From: Aliidiomarina taiwanensis
Lineage (GTDB): Bacteria; Pseudomonadota; Gammaproteobacteria; Enterobacterales; Alteromonadaceae
Direction: 5' to 3'
Assembly: GCF_003987015.1 (NCBI RefSeq)
Contig: NZ_PIPQ01000001.1
Span: 682,001-746,000 of the forward strand
Length of the DNA: 64,000 bases
Shown: positions 1 through 9,585 of the stretch, one piece after another
Layout: each line of letters opens with the position of its first letter
How positions within the stretch are numbered: position 1 is the stretch's first letter
The notes under the pieces: generated by a model
What the model was told of the DNA's origin: nothing
Databases searched by the model: none
Seen by the model: only the letters and a program-made list of their open reading frames with translations
Made by a program: the position numbers and the translations under genes

Positions 1-468
1 GCGGTTCGGATCAGGTACCCGTGCTTCTGCCGTAAATTCAGCGCCATTAATAATGTCGCCTCGGTAGCTGGGTAGGCTCATATCGCCTATGGTTTCCAAG
101 TCGCTTGAACGAGGCTTGGCATACTGGCCGGCCATGCGGGCTACCTTGGTGACAGGGCATGAGCCTGCAAAGGTCAGTACAATGGCCATTTGCAAAATAA
201 CTTTGAAGGTGTCGCGTATTTTGGGTGCGGTAAAGTCTTGGAATGACTCTGCACAGTCGCCCCCTTGCAGTAAAAAGCCTTGCCCCTGACAGACCTGCGC
301 GAGGTTGGCTTCTAAGCTACGAATCTCCTCGGCAAACACCAGCGGTGGAAACGACTTTAGTTGGGCTTCAACTGCGGCTAGTTGGGCTTTATCAAGATAA
401 TCAGGTTGCTGTTGGGCTGGAAAATCACGCCAGCTACTTGTACTCCATGCTGGGTTATTTGAGGACAT
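1..468 (-). CDS. Class II DAHP synthase (3-deoxy-7-phosphoheptulonate synthase), N-terminal part
   Basis: Condenses phosphoenolpyruvate and erythrose 4-phosphate in the first step of the shikimate pathway. The gene starts with ATG at 466-468 and stays open for 156 codons to the left edge, so the 3' part lies outside the window. The visible protein opens [20 protein letters not shown] and carries the plant/class II hallmark QGGDCAESF near residues 68-76, then [15 protein letters not shown] and a GDIINGAEF stretch typical of the family (usually about 450 residues). A purine-rich stretch (AAGGTATAAG) precedes the ATG. It is unlike the E. coli AroF/G/H class I enzymes. The family call is secure; the feedback inhibitor (Tyr, Trp or Phe) cannot be read from this part. 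An open frame on the opposite strand here is a shadow. Confidence 0.93.
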   Translation of the reverse strand, partial: MSSNNPAWSTSSWRDFPAQQQPDYLDKAQLAAVEAQLKSFPPLVFAEEIRSLEANLAQVCQGQGFLLQGGDCAESFQDFTAPKIRDTFKVILQMAIVLTFAGSCPVTKVARMAGQYAKPRSSDLETIGDMSLPSYRGDIINGAEFTAEARVPDPNR

Positions 469-492
469 CTTATACCTTTATACGAACATCTG

Positions 493-516
493 AGAAAAGC
501 ACCTACCGAGTGGTGC
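493..516 (-). terminator. Possible short terminator or leader hairpin between the flavin-reductase gene and DAHP synthase
   Basis: On the minus strand GCACC and GGTGC form a 5-bp stem around an 8-base loop (499-516), followed by TTTTCT (493-498). It lies downstream of the flavin-reductase stop and 25 bases before the DAHP synthase ATG. It could end the htpX transcript or sit in the DAHP synthase leader. The stem is short, so the call is weak. Confidence 0.35.
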
Positions 517-570
517 AAAAGAGTACAAATAGTATCGGCTGGCTTATATAAACGCAACCGCTACAGGCGA

Positions 571-1209
571 CTATCGGGGCCTTGGTACGGACTTTATCGG
601 TCCTAAGCTGCCATATTCTCCAGCGCCGAGTCGGCTCAATGGATTTATGGCTTCTGCAGACACCTGAATGCGGGTTCTTTGCTGCCCTTGTTTGTCTGTA
701 AACTCAATACGCTCGGCGCAATGGTCCGCAATATAAATACACTCTACTTCTCCAAATACGAGGGTTTGCGAAGAGCCAGGTAACTGATACGTGCTATGTC
801 GCTTACAGCCGTAAGCAACAGGTGCCTCGGCTAACCGCGGCAAGGGGAACCCCTCAAAAGGTACTGTGGGCATATCAATGTTCGCAAGTTCCGACTCGGT
901 TGCTGGCAGCGTGCGCGATGTTTCTGTCACAGCTTCCGCTTGTTCAGCACTGGCAATATGCACGACAAAGTATGGTGAAGCTTGAATATTGGCCGCTGTG
1001 TCCTTGAGCTCCCCTGGTGACTTTTCATCCACAGAGAACATCAGCAGCGGCGGTTTACTTGAAACCGCCGTGAAGTAAGAGAATGGCGCTAGGTTCAAGT
1101 GCCCCTGTGTATGCTGAGAAAGCACCCAAGCAATGGGTCGGGGTACCAAGGTTTGGGTCATGGTATGGTACACCTGGTTCTTGCTCATACTGGCCAGTTC
1201 AATAATCAT
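571..1209 (-). CDS. Flavin reductase-like / FMN-binding split-barrel domain protein
   Basis: A 212-residue cytoplasmic protein resembling the flavin reductase-like (DIM6/NTAB) family, which binds FMN in a split barrel. Supporting stretches are the N-terminal [12 protein letters not shown], the [20 protein letters not shown] block (about residues 39-58) that lines the flavin site in relatives, and the late GAGEYGSLG. Electron donor and substrate are unknown. The ATG at 1207-1209 overlaps the htpX stop in an ATGA junction, so translation is probably coupled and this start is preferred to the inner Met8. The pairing with htpX does not itself suggest a shared function. Family call is good; the specific reaction is not assigned. 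Confidence 0.82.
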   Translation of the reverse strand: MIIELASMSKNQVYHTMTQTLVPRPIAWVLSQHTQGHLNLAPFSYFTAVSSKPPLLMFSVDEKSPGELKDTAANIQASPYFVVHIASAEQAEAVTETSRTLPATESELANIDMPTVPFEGFPLPRLAEAPVAYGCKRHSTYQLPGSSQTLVFGEVECIYIADHCAERIEFTDKQGQQRTRIQVSAEAINPLSRLGAGEYGSLGPIKSVPRPR

Positions 1210-2096
1210 GAAAAGCGTCCTTGTTGCAGCGCCATAATGCGCTTTTCCAAAGGTGGGTGGGTTAAAAATAATTCACTGACTTGCTTCTTGCCACCTCGAA
1301 TACCAAAGGCTGCTAATGAGCCTTCTAGCTCCGACTCGTCCATACGCCCTTGCCCTAACCGTTGTAGGGCCGCGATCATTTTATTGGCTCCTACTAAGCG
1401 TGCAGCGCCGGCGTCGGCACGGTATTCGCGCTGACGGGAAAAATACATAACAATTATGCTGGCCAAGAAGCCAAACAAAATTTCAAAGGCCATGACCAAG
1501 CCAAAGTACAGAAAACCACCCTGCCCATGCTCTTCGTCTTGGTTGCTGCGCATCATGTTGTTTACTGCCCCAGCAATAATACGGGCTAAGAAAATAACAA
1601 AGGTGTTTACCACCCCTTGAATTAACGTCAAGGTAACCATGTCGCCATTGGCCACGTGGCTTACTTCATGGGCTAATACGGCTTCCACTTCGTCTCGGGT
1701 CATGGAGCGTAACAGTCCTGTAGACACAGCAACCAGCGAGTTGTCGCGGCTGGGGCCTGTGGCAAAGGCGTTGGGCTCGGGCGAGTTATAAATAGCCACT
1801 TCCGGCATTTTAATACCGGCCTGCTGCGCTTGGCGTGCCACAGTGTTCAATAGCCAGTGCTCTACTTCATTTTGCGGCTGGGTAATTACCTGCGCACCGG
1901 TTGAGCGCTTGGCCATCCACTTAGAAATAGCTAGGGAAAGAAATGAGCCACCAAAACCAAACACAGCAGCAAATAACAATAAGCCGGAGGTACTTCCAAA
2001 GTCGATGCCAAGCACCGCCATCAAAATATTCACAACCAGGCTAAACACAACCAAAATGGCAAGGTTGGTTGCTAGAAAAAGAATCGTACGTTTCAT
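1206..2096 (-). CDS. htpX: HtpX, inner-membrane zinc metalloprotease
   Basis: Membrane-bound M48 protease that degrades misfolded membrane proteins together with FtsH. The 296-residue protein (E. coli 293) has two N-terminal membrane helices (about 5-30 and 37-57), the zinc site HEVSH at 143-147, further membrane helices around 160-220, and a [10 protein letters not shown] stretch giving the third zinc ligand (Glu). The open frame extends nine codons further upstream, but [11 protein letters not shown] matches the family start, so the ATG at 2094-2096 is chosen. It is the first gene of a two-gene unit with the flavin-reductase gene (4-base overlap). In E. coli htpX responds to envelope stress through Cpx; no Cpx box was identified here. 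Confidence 0.96.
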   Translation of the reverse strand: MKRTILFLATNLAILVVFSLVVNILMAVLGIDFGSTSGLLLFAAVFGFGGSFLSLAISKWMAKRSTGAQVITQPQNEVEHWLLNTVARQAQQAGIKMPEVAIYNSPEPNAFATGPSRDNSLVAVSTGLLRSMTRDEVEAVLAHEVSHVANGDMVTLTLIQGVVNTFVIFLARIIAGAVNNMMRSNQDEEHGQGGFLYFGLVMAFEILFGFLASIIVMYFSRQREYRADAGAARLVGANKMIAALQRLGQGRMDESELEGSLAAFGIRGGKKQVSELFLTHPPLEKRIMALQQGRFS

Positions 2097-2226
2097 AAGA
2101 ATGTGACCTATACAGCTAAACACAATACAACTGCTTCATAGATGGGGGCAGATGCCGTAAGTTCAATGTTTTACGTGTAAATGATAAGCTTCGCTTTCAC
2201 TTTTAGTAACGAAAGGACATGAACAC

Positions 2227-2925
2227 ATGCGTAACCTGCTGTTAATGAGTAGTTCTCGTGCAGACAACCCCGACTATTTGGCCCACGGTCTACCTTGGCT
2301 GAGCGAACATTTCGCTGGCAAACGGGTGCTGTTTATCCCTTATGCAGGCGTCACCATGAGCCATGAGACCTACACAGGCATGGTGCAAGAGGCGTTGGCT
2401 AAAGAGAACATTCAAGTAACAGGTATTCAGGACTATACCCAGCCTGCGGAAGCCATTGCCGAAGCCGAGGCAGTAGCCGTTGGCGGCGGGAATACCTATA
2501 TGCTGCTGCATACCCTTTACGAAACCGGCAGCCTTGACGTTTTAAAGCGTCGTATTCAAGAAGGCATGCCTTATGCGGGTTGGAGCGCAGGCTCGAACAT
2601 TGCAGGGCCAAGCATTCGCACCACCAACGATATGCCCATTATTCAGCCACGCTCCTTTAACGCTTTAAACGTGGTGCCTTTTCAGTTAAACCCTCACTTT
2701 ACCGACGCAATGCCAAAAGGTCACCGCGGTGAAACCCGCAGCCAACGCATTGCCGAGTTTATGGTGGTGGACAGCCACACGCCTGTGCTGGGAATTATGG
2801 AAGGCACAGCATTAAAAGTACAAGGCCAGCACATGCAGCTTCTCGGTGAGAAAGACGGGGTTGTGTTTGCTGACAACACCCGCCGCACCTTAAAAGCTGG
2901 CAGCACTATTTCACACTGGCTTTAA
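2227..2925 (+). CDS. pepE: Dipeptidase E (alpha-aspartyl dipeptidase)
   Basis: Cytoplasmic S51 serine peptidase that cleaves dipeptides with an N-terminal aspartate. The 232-residue protein matches the usual length (Salmonella 229). The nucleophile lies in GWSAGSN (Ser120), and Asp135 (RTTND) and His157 (QLNPHF) complete the Ser-Asp-His set at the same numbers reported for Salmonella PepE. An AAAGGA ribosome site at 2212-2217 sits nine bases before the ATG. The gene stands alone, divergent from htpX, and converges on bioD with only four bases between the stops. It fits the peptide-utilising theme of the window. Confidence 0.95.
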   Translation: MRNLLLMSSSRADNPDYLAHGLPWLSEHFAGKRVLFIPYAGVTMSHETYTGMVQEALAKENIQVTGIQDYTQPAEAIAEAEAVAVGGGNTYMLLHTLYETGSLDVLKRRIQEGMPYAGWSAGSNIAGPSIRTTNDMPIIQPRSFNALNVVPFQLNPHFTDAMPKGHRGETRSQRIAEFMVVDSHTPVLGIMEGTALKVQGQHMQLLGEKDGVVFADNTRRTLKAGSTISHWL

Positions 2926-2929
2926 TGTG

Positions 2930-3625
2930 TTAATTTTGCAGCAGCTGCGCCCCAAACTGGGCATGCTGCTGCAACCACTGTTGCCTTTCTTGTTCCGTCG
3001 CCATAAACGGCACTTCCGCTAACATGGGTACAGGTAAAGCATGCTGTAGGTAAGCCAAGTTCGCGGCATACTCTGCCATAGGTGTTGGCTCGGGTGAGTT
3101 AGCAACCCAGCCCAAACAACGCAGCCCACGCGCTTGTATGTCTTGCCAAGTAAGTAACGCATGGTTTAAACAACCGAGCCGCATGCCCACCACCAAGACC
3201 ACAGGTAGTTGGTTTAAACACACCCAGTCGGCTAGGGTTTCTTTTGCATTTAAAGGCAGCAGCCAGCCGCCAGCGCCTTCAATCACGAGATGATCCATCT
3301 GCTTTGGCAATGCTTCGAAGTGTTCTTGCACCAACTGCACCGACAAGGGAAGCTGCGCATACTGAGCCGCTATATGCGGCGCTATAGGCTGTGGTAAAGC
3401 AATAGGATTAACACTGGCATACCCCCACTGGCTGGTGCTGGCACTTTGCAATAGTAAGGCGTCTTCATTCACCCATTGGCCTTGCCCATTTTGTTCGCAG
3501 CCAGCCGCAATGGGTTTCCAACCATGGTTCACCGCCGTGTATGGCAGCGTGGACAAAATCAGTTCCGCCACCTGGCTTTTCCCAATTTCAGTGTCCGTGC
3601 CTGTCACAAAAACTCGCTGGGTCAT
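2930..3625 (-). CDS. bioD: Dethiobiotin synthetase BioD
   Basis: ATP-dependent ring closure of 7,8-diaminononanoate with CO2 to dethiobiotin, the penultimate biotin step. The 231-residue protein opens MTQRVFVTGTDTEIGKS, with the P-loop at residues 9-17, and has the substrate-binding VIEGAGGWLLPL block near the middle. The frame is open for 23 further codons upstream, but those overlap the reading frame of the bioC tail and do not resemble BioD, so the ATG at 3623-3625 is used. It is the last gene of bioBFCD; the true end of the bioC frame (3633) is seven bases before this start, a normal operon spacing. Confidence 0.95.
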   Translation of the reverse strand: MTQRVFVTGTDTEIGKSQVAELILSTLPYTAVNHGWKPIAAGCEQNGQGQWVNEDALLLQSASTSQWGYASVNPIALPQPIAPHIAAQYAQLPLSVQLVQEHFEALPKQMDHLVIEGAGGWLLPLNAKETLADWVCLNQLPVVLVVGMRLGCLNHALLTWQDIQARGLRCLGWVANSPEPTPMAEYAANLAYLQHALPVPMLAEVPFMATEQERQQWLQQHAQFGAQLLQN

Positions 3626-3632
3626 AAACACC

Positions 3633-3755
3633 TCATGTATATGCTTGGATGAATGCAAGGTGATAAGTAAGAGGTATGCCCTGCTCTTGCTCAAAAGCAG
3701 CGAGGGCTTGGTGGACTTGGCGTAACCAATGGGGAGTCCGCAAGCCCCGCGACTA
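3633..3755 (-). pseudogene. bioC: C-terminal coding remnant of bioC beyond an in-frame amber codon
   Basis: Reading the bioC frame through the TAG at 3753-3755 gives about 39 more residues, beginning SRGLRTPHWLRQ and including EQEQGIPLTYHLAF, and ends at TGA 3633-3635. This resembles the normal BioC C-terminus, where a GLTSP-like motif is followed by a helix and then LTY plus a hydrophobic strand. No frameshift is needed. With the tail the protein would be about 264 residues, close to the usual 250-260. The simplest reading is a sense codon (for example CAG) changed to TAG, or a sequencing error. Confidence 0.8.
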
Positions 3756-4427
3756 AGAACACTGCAGTACGCGGCTTGCGCCTATAGCCTTCATACTGCG
3801 TAATAAGTTGGCTGCAGAATCATGGTGGGTGGTAATTTGGGTTTGCTCTACAAGCACCTGTTGAAAGCCGGCTTGTTGCAAGGCCTGTTGCCACTGGGCA
3901 GCCCTTGGGTAACGGTTCACACGGGTTAGCAGCCCTAGTTGCTGCAAATGCTTTAATTCGACTAAGCTGCCTTGAATTAAGGTGGACACATGAATACGCC
4001 CACCGGGCTTGCACACCCGAAATAACTCTGCGGCCACCTGTTCTGGCTGCGGACACCACTGCAAAGCCAAATTAGAAAACACCAAGTCTGTTACGCTATT
4101 GGGCAGCGGTAATGCCTGAGCATCGCCTACTAGCCAGTGTGTCCCTGCAGGCATACCATAGCGCTTGCGGGCTTGCCCTATCATGGCGGGTGACAGGTCT
4201 ACGCCGAGGTAATTTTTGCTTAACGTATGTAGTTTTGGCCAATGCACCCCCGAGCCACATCCCAAATCGAGGAGTTGCTTAGCAGGCTGCTTGTGCGCAG
4301 CCAGAGTCTGCTGCAGTAATAATTGGGCGGCTTGCTGTTGCAGGGTGGCCGTGTTTGCGCCATAACAAAGCGTCTGATATTTGGCCGCAGCCCGGTTAAA
4401 TGCTTGCTGTACATGCACCTCGCTCAT
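3753..4427 (-). CDS. bioC: Malonyl-ACP O-methyltransferase BioC, ending early at an amber codon
   Basis: SAM-dependent methyltransferase that methylates the free carboxyl of malonyl-ACP so the fatty-acid machinery can build pimeloyl-ACP methyl ester, the biotin precursor. The 224 residues contain the SAM loop LLDLGCGSGVHWP, the acidic VDLSPAMIGQARKRYG and the DLVFSNLALQW motif, so the methyltransferase core is intact. The C-terminus stops at TAG inside the conserved LLRSMKAIGA region; the matching tail continues in frame to 3633. The ATG overlaps the bioF stop by four bases. Whether the shortened protein works is unknown. No bioH or other pimeloyl-ACP esterase gene was recognised in the window. 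Confidence 0.88.
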   Translation of the reverse strand: MSEVHVQQAFNRAAAKYQTLCYGANTATLQQQAAQLLLQQTLAAHKQPAKQLLDLGCGSGVHWPKLHTLSKNYLGVDLSPAMIGQARKRYGMPAGTHWLVGDAQALPLPNSVTDLVFSNLALQWCPQPEQVAAELFRVCKPGGRIHVSTLIQGSLVELKHLQQLGLLTRVNRYPRAAQWQQALQQAGFQQVLVEQTQITTHHDSAANLLRSMKAIGASRVLQCS

Positions 4428-5644
4428 TGCGTCTCCTCAACCCACGGGGCACTTTGCTGCTGTAACGCTTGGTGCAATGCTTGCACCGTTTGTTGAATGG
4501 ACTGGGGAGTTTGCTGCAAGCTGATGGTAAAACGCACGCGAGCTTTCCCTTGCGGCACCGTTGGTGGCCGAATGGCTACTGCGGTTATGCCTTGTTGCTG
4601 CAATTGCTGGCTTAAACGCAACGCCTTGTCTGCTGAACCAAGCACACAAGGTAAAATAGCACTTACAGGCCCCTGTTCAGGTAACAGTAAAGGAATGCCG
4701 AGCTGCGTTGCTTCCTGTTGAAACAGCTTGACCTGAGTTGCTAACTGTTGCTGCAACGCCAAAGACTCGTCTTGAACAAGTTCAATGGCAGCCAGTACCG
4801 CACAGGCTTGTGCAGCCGGCATAGCGGTACTGTAAATGTATTCCCCGGCTGTTTGTACCAAGTATTCAATAAAAGCCTTATCACCCGCCACAAAAGCGCC
4901 CTGGCAGCCCAAAGCTTTACCAAAGGTGGCCGTAAGCAGGTCAATGTGAGACATATAGCTTGCGGGGACTGAACCACGCCCTGCTTGCCCACGCGCCCCT
5001 AACCCATGAGCGTCATCAACAAACAACAAAGTGTTGCGGCCGTGCTTTTTCTGATCTGCTTTTAGCGCAATGAAGTCAGCTAAAGGAGCGCTGTCCCCGT
5101 CCATGCTAAATAAACCTTCGGTAACTAAGACGCCGGGGGTCGAATGGGGGAGCGTGTTAAGTTGTTTGCGAGCATGCTCTACGTGGTTGTGGTGAAAACG
5201 CAATAAGCGCTGACCTTGTGCTGCGCCCGACAAGGCCCCCGCATACAAAGACGCGTGGCTTAATCGGTCTAGCGCTGGCACAGCCCCTAGTTGCGTCAGC
5301 GCTTTCATACAGGCTTGGTTGGCGGCGTAGCCGGAATTGAATAACAACACGGACTCGACCCCTAGCCAAGCGCACAGCGCTTCTTCTAGCGCTTGATGCG
5401 GCCCTTGGTAACCCGTTGTTAATGGGCTGCCGCCCGAGCCAGCACCCCACACTTCTAACCCTTGTTGAAAGGCTTGGATCACCTTTGGATGGGTGCTTAA
5501 AGCCAAATAGTCATTACTCGAAAAATTAAAGGCCCGGGTACCCATAGCGGTCACCTGACGGCTCCGCCATAGCGCCTTTTCTTTACGCGCTTGTTGAAAC
5601 GCTTTTAGTTGTTGTTGCAGCCCCATGGCGTTAAGGTGCGGCAT
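4424..5644 (-). CDS. bioF: 8-amino-7-oxononanoate synthase BioF
   Basis: PLP enzyme that joins pimeloyl-ACP (or CoA) with alanine to form 8-amino-7-oxononanoate. The 406-residue protein has [12 protein letters not shown] near residues 39-50, DRLSHASL (126-133), the PLP-contacting VDDAHGLG (209-216) and the Schiff-base lysine in TFGKALG (Lys243). It is a little longer than E. coli BioF (384). The first ATG lies inside the end of bioB (14-base overlap) with no clear ribosome site; Met7 ([10 protein letters not shown]), just after the bioB stop, is an equally good start. Second gene of bioBFCD. Confidence 0.95.
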   Translation of the reverse strand: MPHLNAMGLQQQLKAFQQARKEKALWRSRQVTAMGTRAFNFSSNDYLALSTHPKVIQAFQQGLEVWGAGSGGSPLTTGYQGPHQALEEALCAWLGVESVLLFNSGYAANQACMKALTQLGAVPALDRLSHASLYAGALSGAAQGQRLLRFHHNHVEHARKQLNTLPHSTPGVLVTEGLFSMDGDSAPLADFIALKADQKKHGRNTLLFVDDAHGLGARGQAGRGSVPASYMSHIDLLTATFGKALGCQGAFVAGDKAFIEYLVQTAGEYIYSTAMPAAQACAVLAAIELVQDESLALQQQLATQVKLFQQEATQLGIPLLLPEQGPVSAILPCVLGSADKALRLSQQLQQQGITAVAIRPPTVPQGKARVRFTISLQQTPQSIQQTVQALHQALQQQSAPWVEETQ

Positions 5645-6668
5645 TGTAAAACAGAGGTTCAGGGGCTAAGGCTTGATGCGCTTGGTCCACAGCCGTGGCC
5701 TCCTGTTCAAGCTGTTGCTGGTGCACTGAGCGCTGCTCCGGCACTATGCCAAGGCGAGCAAAGAGCTGCTGGTCGGCTTCCGCTTCCGGGTTGTCTGTGG
5801 TGAGAAGTTTTTCACCATAAAATATGGAGTTGGCCCCAGCAAAGAAACAGAGGGCTTGTAACTCGTCGCTCATGGCTTCACGCCCTGCCGACAAACGCAC
5901 ATGCGAGGTGGGCATTAATATACGTGCCACGGCAATGGTCCGCACAAACTCAAACGGGTCAAGATCGTCCAAGTCTGCCATGGGGGTGCCAGGTACTTTC
6001 ACCAGCATGTTAATGGGCACGCTTTCCGGTGGTTGTTCCATGTTCGCCAGTTGTTGGAGTAGACCCACACGATCCTTCGCCTGCTCGCCCATACCAACAA
6101 TACCACCCGAGCAGACTTTCATGCCGGCACTGCGCACATTTTCAATGGTATTGAGCCTGTCTGCATAAGTGCGCGTCGTAATAATATCGCCGTAATATTC
6201 TGGTGAGGTGTCTAAATTATGGTTGTAGTAGTCTAAGCCTGCTTCAGCTAAGGCTTGCGCTTTTTCACCGTTGAGCATGCCCAAGGTCATACAGGTTTCT
6301 AAGCCTAATTCGCGTACGCCTTGTATCATGGCCTGAAGCTTTGGCATGTCGCGATCTTTCGGATCGCGCCACGCGGCCCCCATGCAGAAGCGCGTCGCAC
6401 CCGTCGACTTAGCCCGCTCGGCTTGCTTTAACACCTGTTGCACTTCCATTAACTGCTCCTTTTCTAGCCCCGTGTCGTACCGGGCACTTTGTGGGCAGTA
6501 TTTACAGTCTTCAGGGCAAGCTCCGGTTTTAATCGAAAGCAAGGTGGAAACCTGCACTTCGTTCGGCTTAAAATGTGCGCGGTGAACGGTTTGAGCTTGA
6601 AAAAGTAAATCGTTAAATGGGAGCTCAAATAAAGCCTGTATTTGCTCCCGTTTCCATGCAGTGGTCAT
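5631..6668 (-). CDS. bioB: Biotin synthase BioB
   Basis: Radical SAM enzyme that inserts sulfur into dethiobiotin, the final step of biotin synthesis. The 345-residue protein (E. coli 346) has the radical-SAM CPEDCKYC at residues 51-58 binding the 4Fe-4S cluster, preceded by [12 protein letters not shown], and the later GGIVGMGE motif. The frame extends 21 codons upstream, but [17 protein letters not shown] aligns with the family start and is preceded by AGGAA at good spacing, so ATG 6666-6668 is used. First gene of the leftward bioBFCD operon, divergent from bioA across a short region with a BirA-like operator. Confidence 0.97.
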   Translation of the reverse strand: MTTAWKREQIQALFELPFNDLLFQAQTVHRAHFKPNEVQVSTLLSIKTGACPEDCKYCPQSARYDTGLEKEQLMEVQQVLKQAERAKSTGATRFCMGAAWRDPKDRDMPKLQAMIQGVRELGLETCMTLGMLNGEKAQALAEAGLDYYNHNLDTSPEYYGDIITTRTYADRLNTIENVRSAGMKVCSGGIVGMGEQAKDRVGLLQQLANMEQPPESVPINMLVKVPGTPMADLDDLDPFEFVRTIAVARILMPTSHVRLSAGREAMSDELQALCFFAGANSIFYGEKLLTTDNPEAEADQQLFARLGIVPEQRSVHQQQLEQEATAVDQAHQALAPEPLFYNAAP

Positions 6669-6714
6669 ACTGGTTCCTATCGCCATGAATTTACTCGATA
6701 AGAATAACTGCACA

Positions 6715-6754
6715 AGGTAAACTGTCAACAAACCAAAAGAAAAGTAGTTTACCT
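6715..6754. promoter_or_regulatory. Candidate BirA operator between bioB and bioA
   Basis: The known BirA site is an inverted repeat of GTAAAC and GTTTAC half-sites about 17-18 bases apart. Here GTTTAC (6747-6752) abuts the bioA start. Two left partners exist: GTCAAC (6724-6729), one mismatch at the canonical 17-base spacing, and a perfect match AGGTAAACT (6715-6723) that forms a 9-bp inverted repeat with AGTTTACCT (6746-6754) at wider spacing. BirA with biotinyl-AMP would repress both directions. The location is the classical one; which pairing is used is inferred. Confidence 0.72.
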
Positions 6755-8050
6755 ATGATTGAATTTCAAACAGTACAAGATGGCTTGGCCTTTGACGCCC
6801 GGCATATTTGGCACCCCTATACGTCGCTCCGTAACCCGCTACCTACCTACCCTGTGGTGTCTGCGACGGGCACCAAATTAACCCTAGCGGACGGCACCGA
6901 ATTAGTGGATGGTATGGCCTCTTGGTGGTCGGCCATTCATGGGTATAACCACCCGCGGCTAAACCAAGCGTTAGTTGATCAAGCCAGTCAAATGAGCCAT
7001 GTCATGTTTGGCGGCATCACCCACCCTCCCGCGGTGCAACTGGCGCGGCAGCTGCTGGCCATGGCACCGGAAGGGCTTGACGCCGTATTCTTCGCTGACT
7101 CGGGCTCGGTTGCGGTGGAAGTCGCCATAAAAATGGCTCTGCAATACCAAACCAGCCGCGGCAAACCCGAGAAAAGCCGGTTGCTCACCATTCGTCAGGG
7201 ATACCATGGCGACACCTTTGCGGCCATGGCCGTTTGCGACCCGGTGAATGGCATGCACGGCTTGTTTCAAAGTGTGTTACCACACCACCTGTTTGCTCCA
7301 GCGCCGCAGCTAAAACCCGAGGACACCTGGCAAGACGTGGAGCTTGACGCCTTTGAGAGTTTGCTTGCTGCGCATCACCAGGAATTAGCAGCCATTATTC
7401 TTGAGCCTATTGTACAAGGCGCAGGCGGTATGCGCTTTTATCACCCAGGCTTCTTGGCGGGCGCCCGTCGTCTTGCCGACGCCTACGACGTGTTGCTGAT
7501 TGCCGATGAAATAGCCACTGGATTTGGTCGTACGGGGCGTTTGTTTGCCTGTGAGCATGCCAATATCAGCCCTGATATACTGTGTGTCGGGAAGGCGCTC
7601 ACGGGTGGTTACATGACGTTAGCCGCCACCTTAGCCAGCCGGCATGTGGCAGACACCATAGGTCAAGGTGAAGCCAGTGTGCTCATGCACGGACCGACTT
7701 TTATGGCCAACCCACTTGCTTGTGCCGTAGCCTGCGAAAGTTTAGCCATGGTTGCTGAAGGTCACTGGCAGCAAGATGTACCACGCATTGAAGCCCAATT
7801 GAAACGAGAGCTCGCGCCTTGCAGGGCGTATGAACAAGTGGCCGACGTGCGCGTGTTCGGTGCAATTGGTGTCGTGGAAATGAAAACGCCCATTGATGTA
7901 GCGAAAGCGCAAGCCTTCTTGGTAAAACAAGGGGTTTGGATACGTCCCTTCGGGACCTTGCTGTATATCATGCCGCCTTATATTGCGACGGAACAAGATA
8001 TTCAGCAGTTAACGCAGGCAATCGCGGCTTTTTGCCAACATTTTGCTTGA
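6755..8050 (+). CDS. bioA: Adenosylmethionine-8-amino-7-oxononanoate aminotransferase BioA
   Basis: PLP aminotransferase that uses SAM as amino donor to make 7,8-diaminononanoate. The 431-residue protein (E. coli 429) begins near HIWHPYTSL (18-26), has GMASWWSAIHGYNHP (53-67), the PLP-aspartate region LIADEIATGFGRTG (248-261) and the Schiff-base lysine in VGKALTGGYM (Lys280). WWSAIHG and HPYTS are diagnostic of BioA among class III aminotransferases. The ATG directly follows the right half of the BirA-like inverted repeat, so repressor binding would block initiation. Transcribed divergently from bioBFCD. Confidence 0.96.
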   Translation: MIEFQTVQDGLAFDARHIWHPYTSLRNPLPTYPVVSATGTKLTLADGTELVDGMASWWSAIHGYNHPRLNQALVDQASQMSHVMFGGITHPPAVQLARQLLAMAPEGLDAVFFADSGSVAVEVAIKMALQYQTSRGKPEKSRLLTIRQGYHGDTFAAMAVCDPVNGMHGLFQSVLPHHLFAPAPQLKPEDTWQDVELDAFESLLAAHHQELAAIILEPIVQGAGGMRFYHPGFLAGARRLADAYDVLLIADEIATGFGRTGRLFACEHANISPDILCVGKALTGGYMTLAATLASRHVADTIGQGEASVLMHGPTFMANPLACAVACESLAMVAEGHWQQDVPRIEAQLKRELAPCRAYEQVADVRVFGAIGVVEMKTPIDVAKAQAFLVKQGVWIRPFGTLLYIMPPYIATEQDIQQLTQAIAAFCQHFA

Positions 8051-8110
8051 GTATCATGGCGAGCAAGGTAACATAACAATCCATTTTTAACATGCAGTTG
8101 GAGAACATCA

Positions 8111-9511
8111 ATGACCTTTGCAGTTGTCAAAGACATTTTGGCAGGAAAACATGCTGTGGGTGACACAGTTGTGCTACGTGGCTGGGTGCGCACTCGGCGC
8201 GACTCGAAAGCTGGCTTTTCCTTTATAAATTTGCACGACGGCTCGTGCTTTGACGCTGTGCAGGCTGTCGTTCCTAATTCGCTAGAAAATTACAGCTCTG
8301 AAGTACAAAAACTAACCACCAGCTGCTCTGTGTCTGTCACAGCGACTGTGGTGGAGTCTCAGGGCAAAGGCCAAGAGTTTGAGCTCCAAGTCAGTGCGTT
8401 GGAAGTACTTGGCTGGGTAGAAGATCCGGAAACTTACCCCATGGCCCCAAAACGCCACAGCATGGAGTATTTACGCGAATATGCGCATTTACGTCCGCGC
8501 ACGAACATTACCGGTGCTGTAACGCGTGTACGCCACACCCTGGCGCAAGCCTTACACCGTTTTTTCCATGAGAATAACTTCTTCTGGGTAAGCACCCCCA
8601 TTATTACCACCAGTGACGCCGAAGGCGCGGGTGAATTGTTCCGGGTTTCTACCTTGGACATGACCAACCTGCCGCTGACCGACAAAGGCCAAGTGGATTA
8701 CAACGAAGACTTCTTCGGCAAAGAAGCTTTCTTAACCGTGTCCGGCCAGCTGAATGCGGAAGCTTATGCTTGCGCTCTATCGAAAGTGTACACCTTTGGC
8801 CCTACTTTCCGTGCCGAAAACTCCAACACCAGCCGCCACCTTGCGGAGTTCTGGATGGTTGAGCCTGAAGTAGCCTTTGCTGACTTAGACGATATTGCCA
8901 AGCTGTCTGAAGACATGCTGAAGTATGTGTTCAAAGCGGTACTGGAAGAGCGTGCTGACGACATGGCATTTTTTGCCCAGCGTGTAGACAAAGACGCCAT
9001 TACCCGCCTCGAGCACATGATTTCAAACGACTTCGTGCACATGGACTACACGGACGCCATTGATATTCTGTTAAAGAGCGGCAAAGAGTTTAAATACCCG
9101 GTGGCATGGGGTGTTGATCTGCAGTCTGAGCATGAGCGTTATCTCGCTGAAGAGCATGTAGGCGCACCTGTTATTTTGAAAAACTACCCGAGGGACATTA
9201 AAGCCTTCTATATGCGCCAAAACGAAGACGGCAAAACCGTTGCGGCCATGGACGTATTAGCCCCAGGTATTGGTGAAATTATTGGTGGTAGTGCCCGTGA
9301 AGAACGCTTAGACCTGCTTGACAAGCGCATTGACGAAATGGGCTTACCGAAAGAAGAGTACAGCTGGTACCGCGACTTACGCCGTTATGGCACAGTCCCT
9401 CACGCCGGTTTTGGCTTAGGTTTCGAGCGTTTAGTGTCGTATGTAACGGGTATGTCGAACATTCGCGACGTTATCCCCTTCCCGCGTGCACCCCATAGCG
9501 CCGACTTCTAA
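8111..9511 (+). CDS. asnS: Asparaginyl-tRNA synthetase
   Basis: Class IIb aminoacyl-tRNA synthetase charging tRNA-Asn in the cytoplasm. The 466 residues equal the E. coli length. An N-terminal OB-fold ([20 protein letters not shown], about 22-41) binds the anticodon; class II motif 2 is seen around [20 protein letters not shown], and motif 3 is [15 protein letters not shown] near the C-terminus. The ATG follows a GGAG site (8100-8103). It lies about 60 bases after bioA on the same strand and ends at a strong palindromic terminator. Confidence 0.97.
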   Translation: MTFAVVKDILAGKHAVGDTVVLRGWVRTRRDSKAGFSFINLHDGSCFDAVQAVVPNSLENYSSEVQKLTTSCSVSVTATVVESQGKGQEFELQVSALEVLGWVEDPETYPMAPKRHSMEYLREYAHLRPRTNITGAVTRVRHTLAQALHRFFHENNFFWVSTPIITTSDAEGAGELFRVSTLDMTNLPLTDKGQVDYNEDFFGKEAFLTVSGQLNAEAYACALSKVYTFGPTFRAENSNTSRHLAEFWMVEPEVAFADLDDIAKLSEDMLKYVFKAVLEERADDMAFFAQRVDKDAITRLEHMISNDFVHMDYTDAIDILLKSGKEFKYPVAWGVDLQSEHERYLAEEHVGAPVILKNYPRDIKAFYMRQNEDGKTVAAMDVLAPGIGEIIGGSAREERLDLLDKRIDEMGLPKEEYSWYRDLRRYGTVPHAGFGLGFERLVSYVTGMSNIRDVIPFPRAPHSADF

Positions 9512-9541
9512 AAACGCTGTAAAACCATAAACAGTAAGAAT

Positions 9542-9571
9542 AAAAAACCCCAACCTAGGTTGGGGTTTTTT
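9542..9571. terminator. Bidirectional terminator between asnS and the S9 peptidase gene
   Basis: A perfect 30-base palindrome: six A, then CCCCAACCT, its complement, then six T. The A- and T-runs give a U-tract on either strand, so it can end both asnS and the convergent peptidase gene. Confidence 0.92.
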
Positions 9572-9585
9572 CGTACCGACGAACA

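Noticed and set aside
3633-3755. Selenocysteine- or pyrrolysine-type recoding of the bioC stop
   Set aside because: The codon is TAG, not TGA, no pyrrolysine genes are seen and BioC has no reason for a special residue there. Simple nonsense mutation or sequencing error is far more likely.
3633-3760. Frameshift as the cause of the early bioC stop
   Set aside because: The other two frames do not give BioC-like sequence; the tail is found in the same frame as the core, directly after the TAG.
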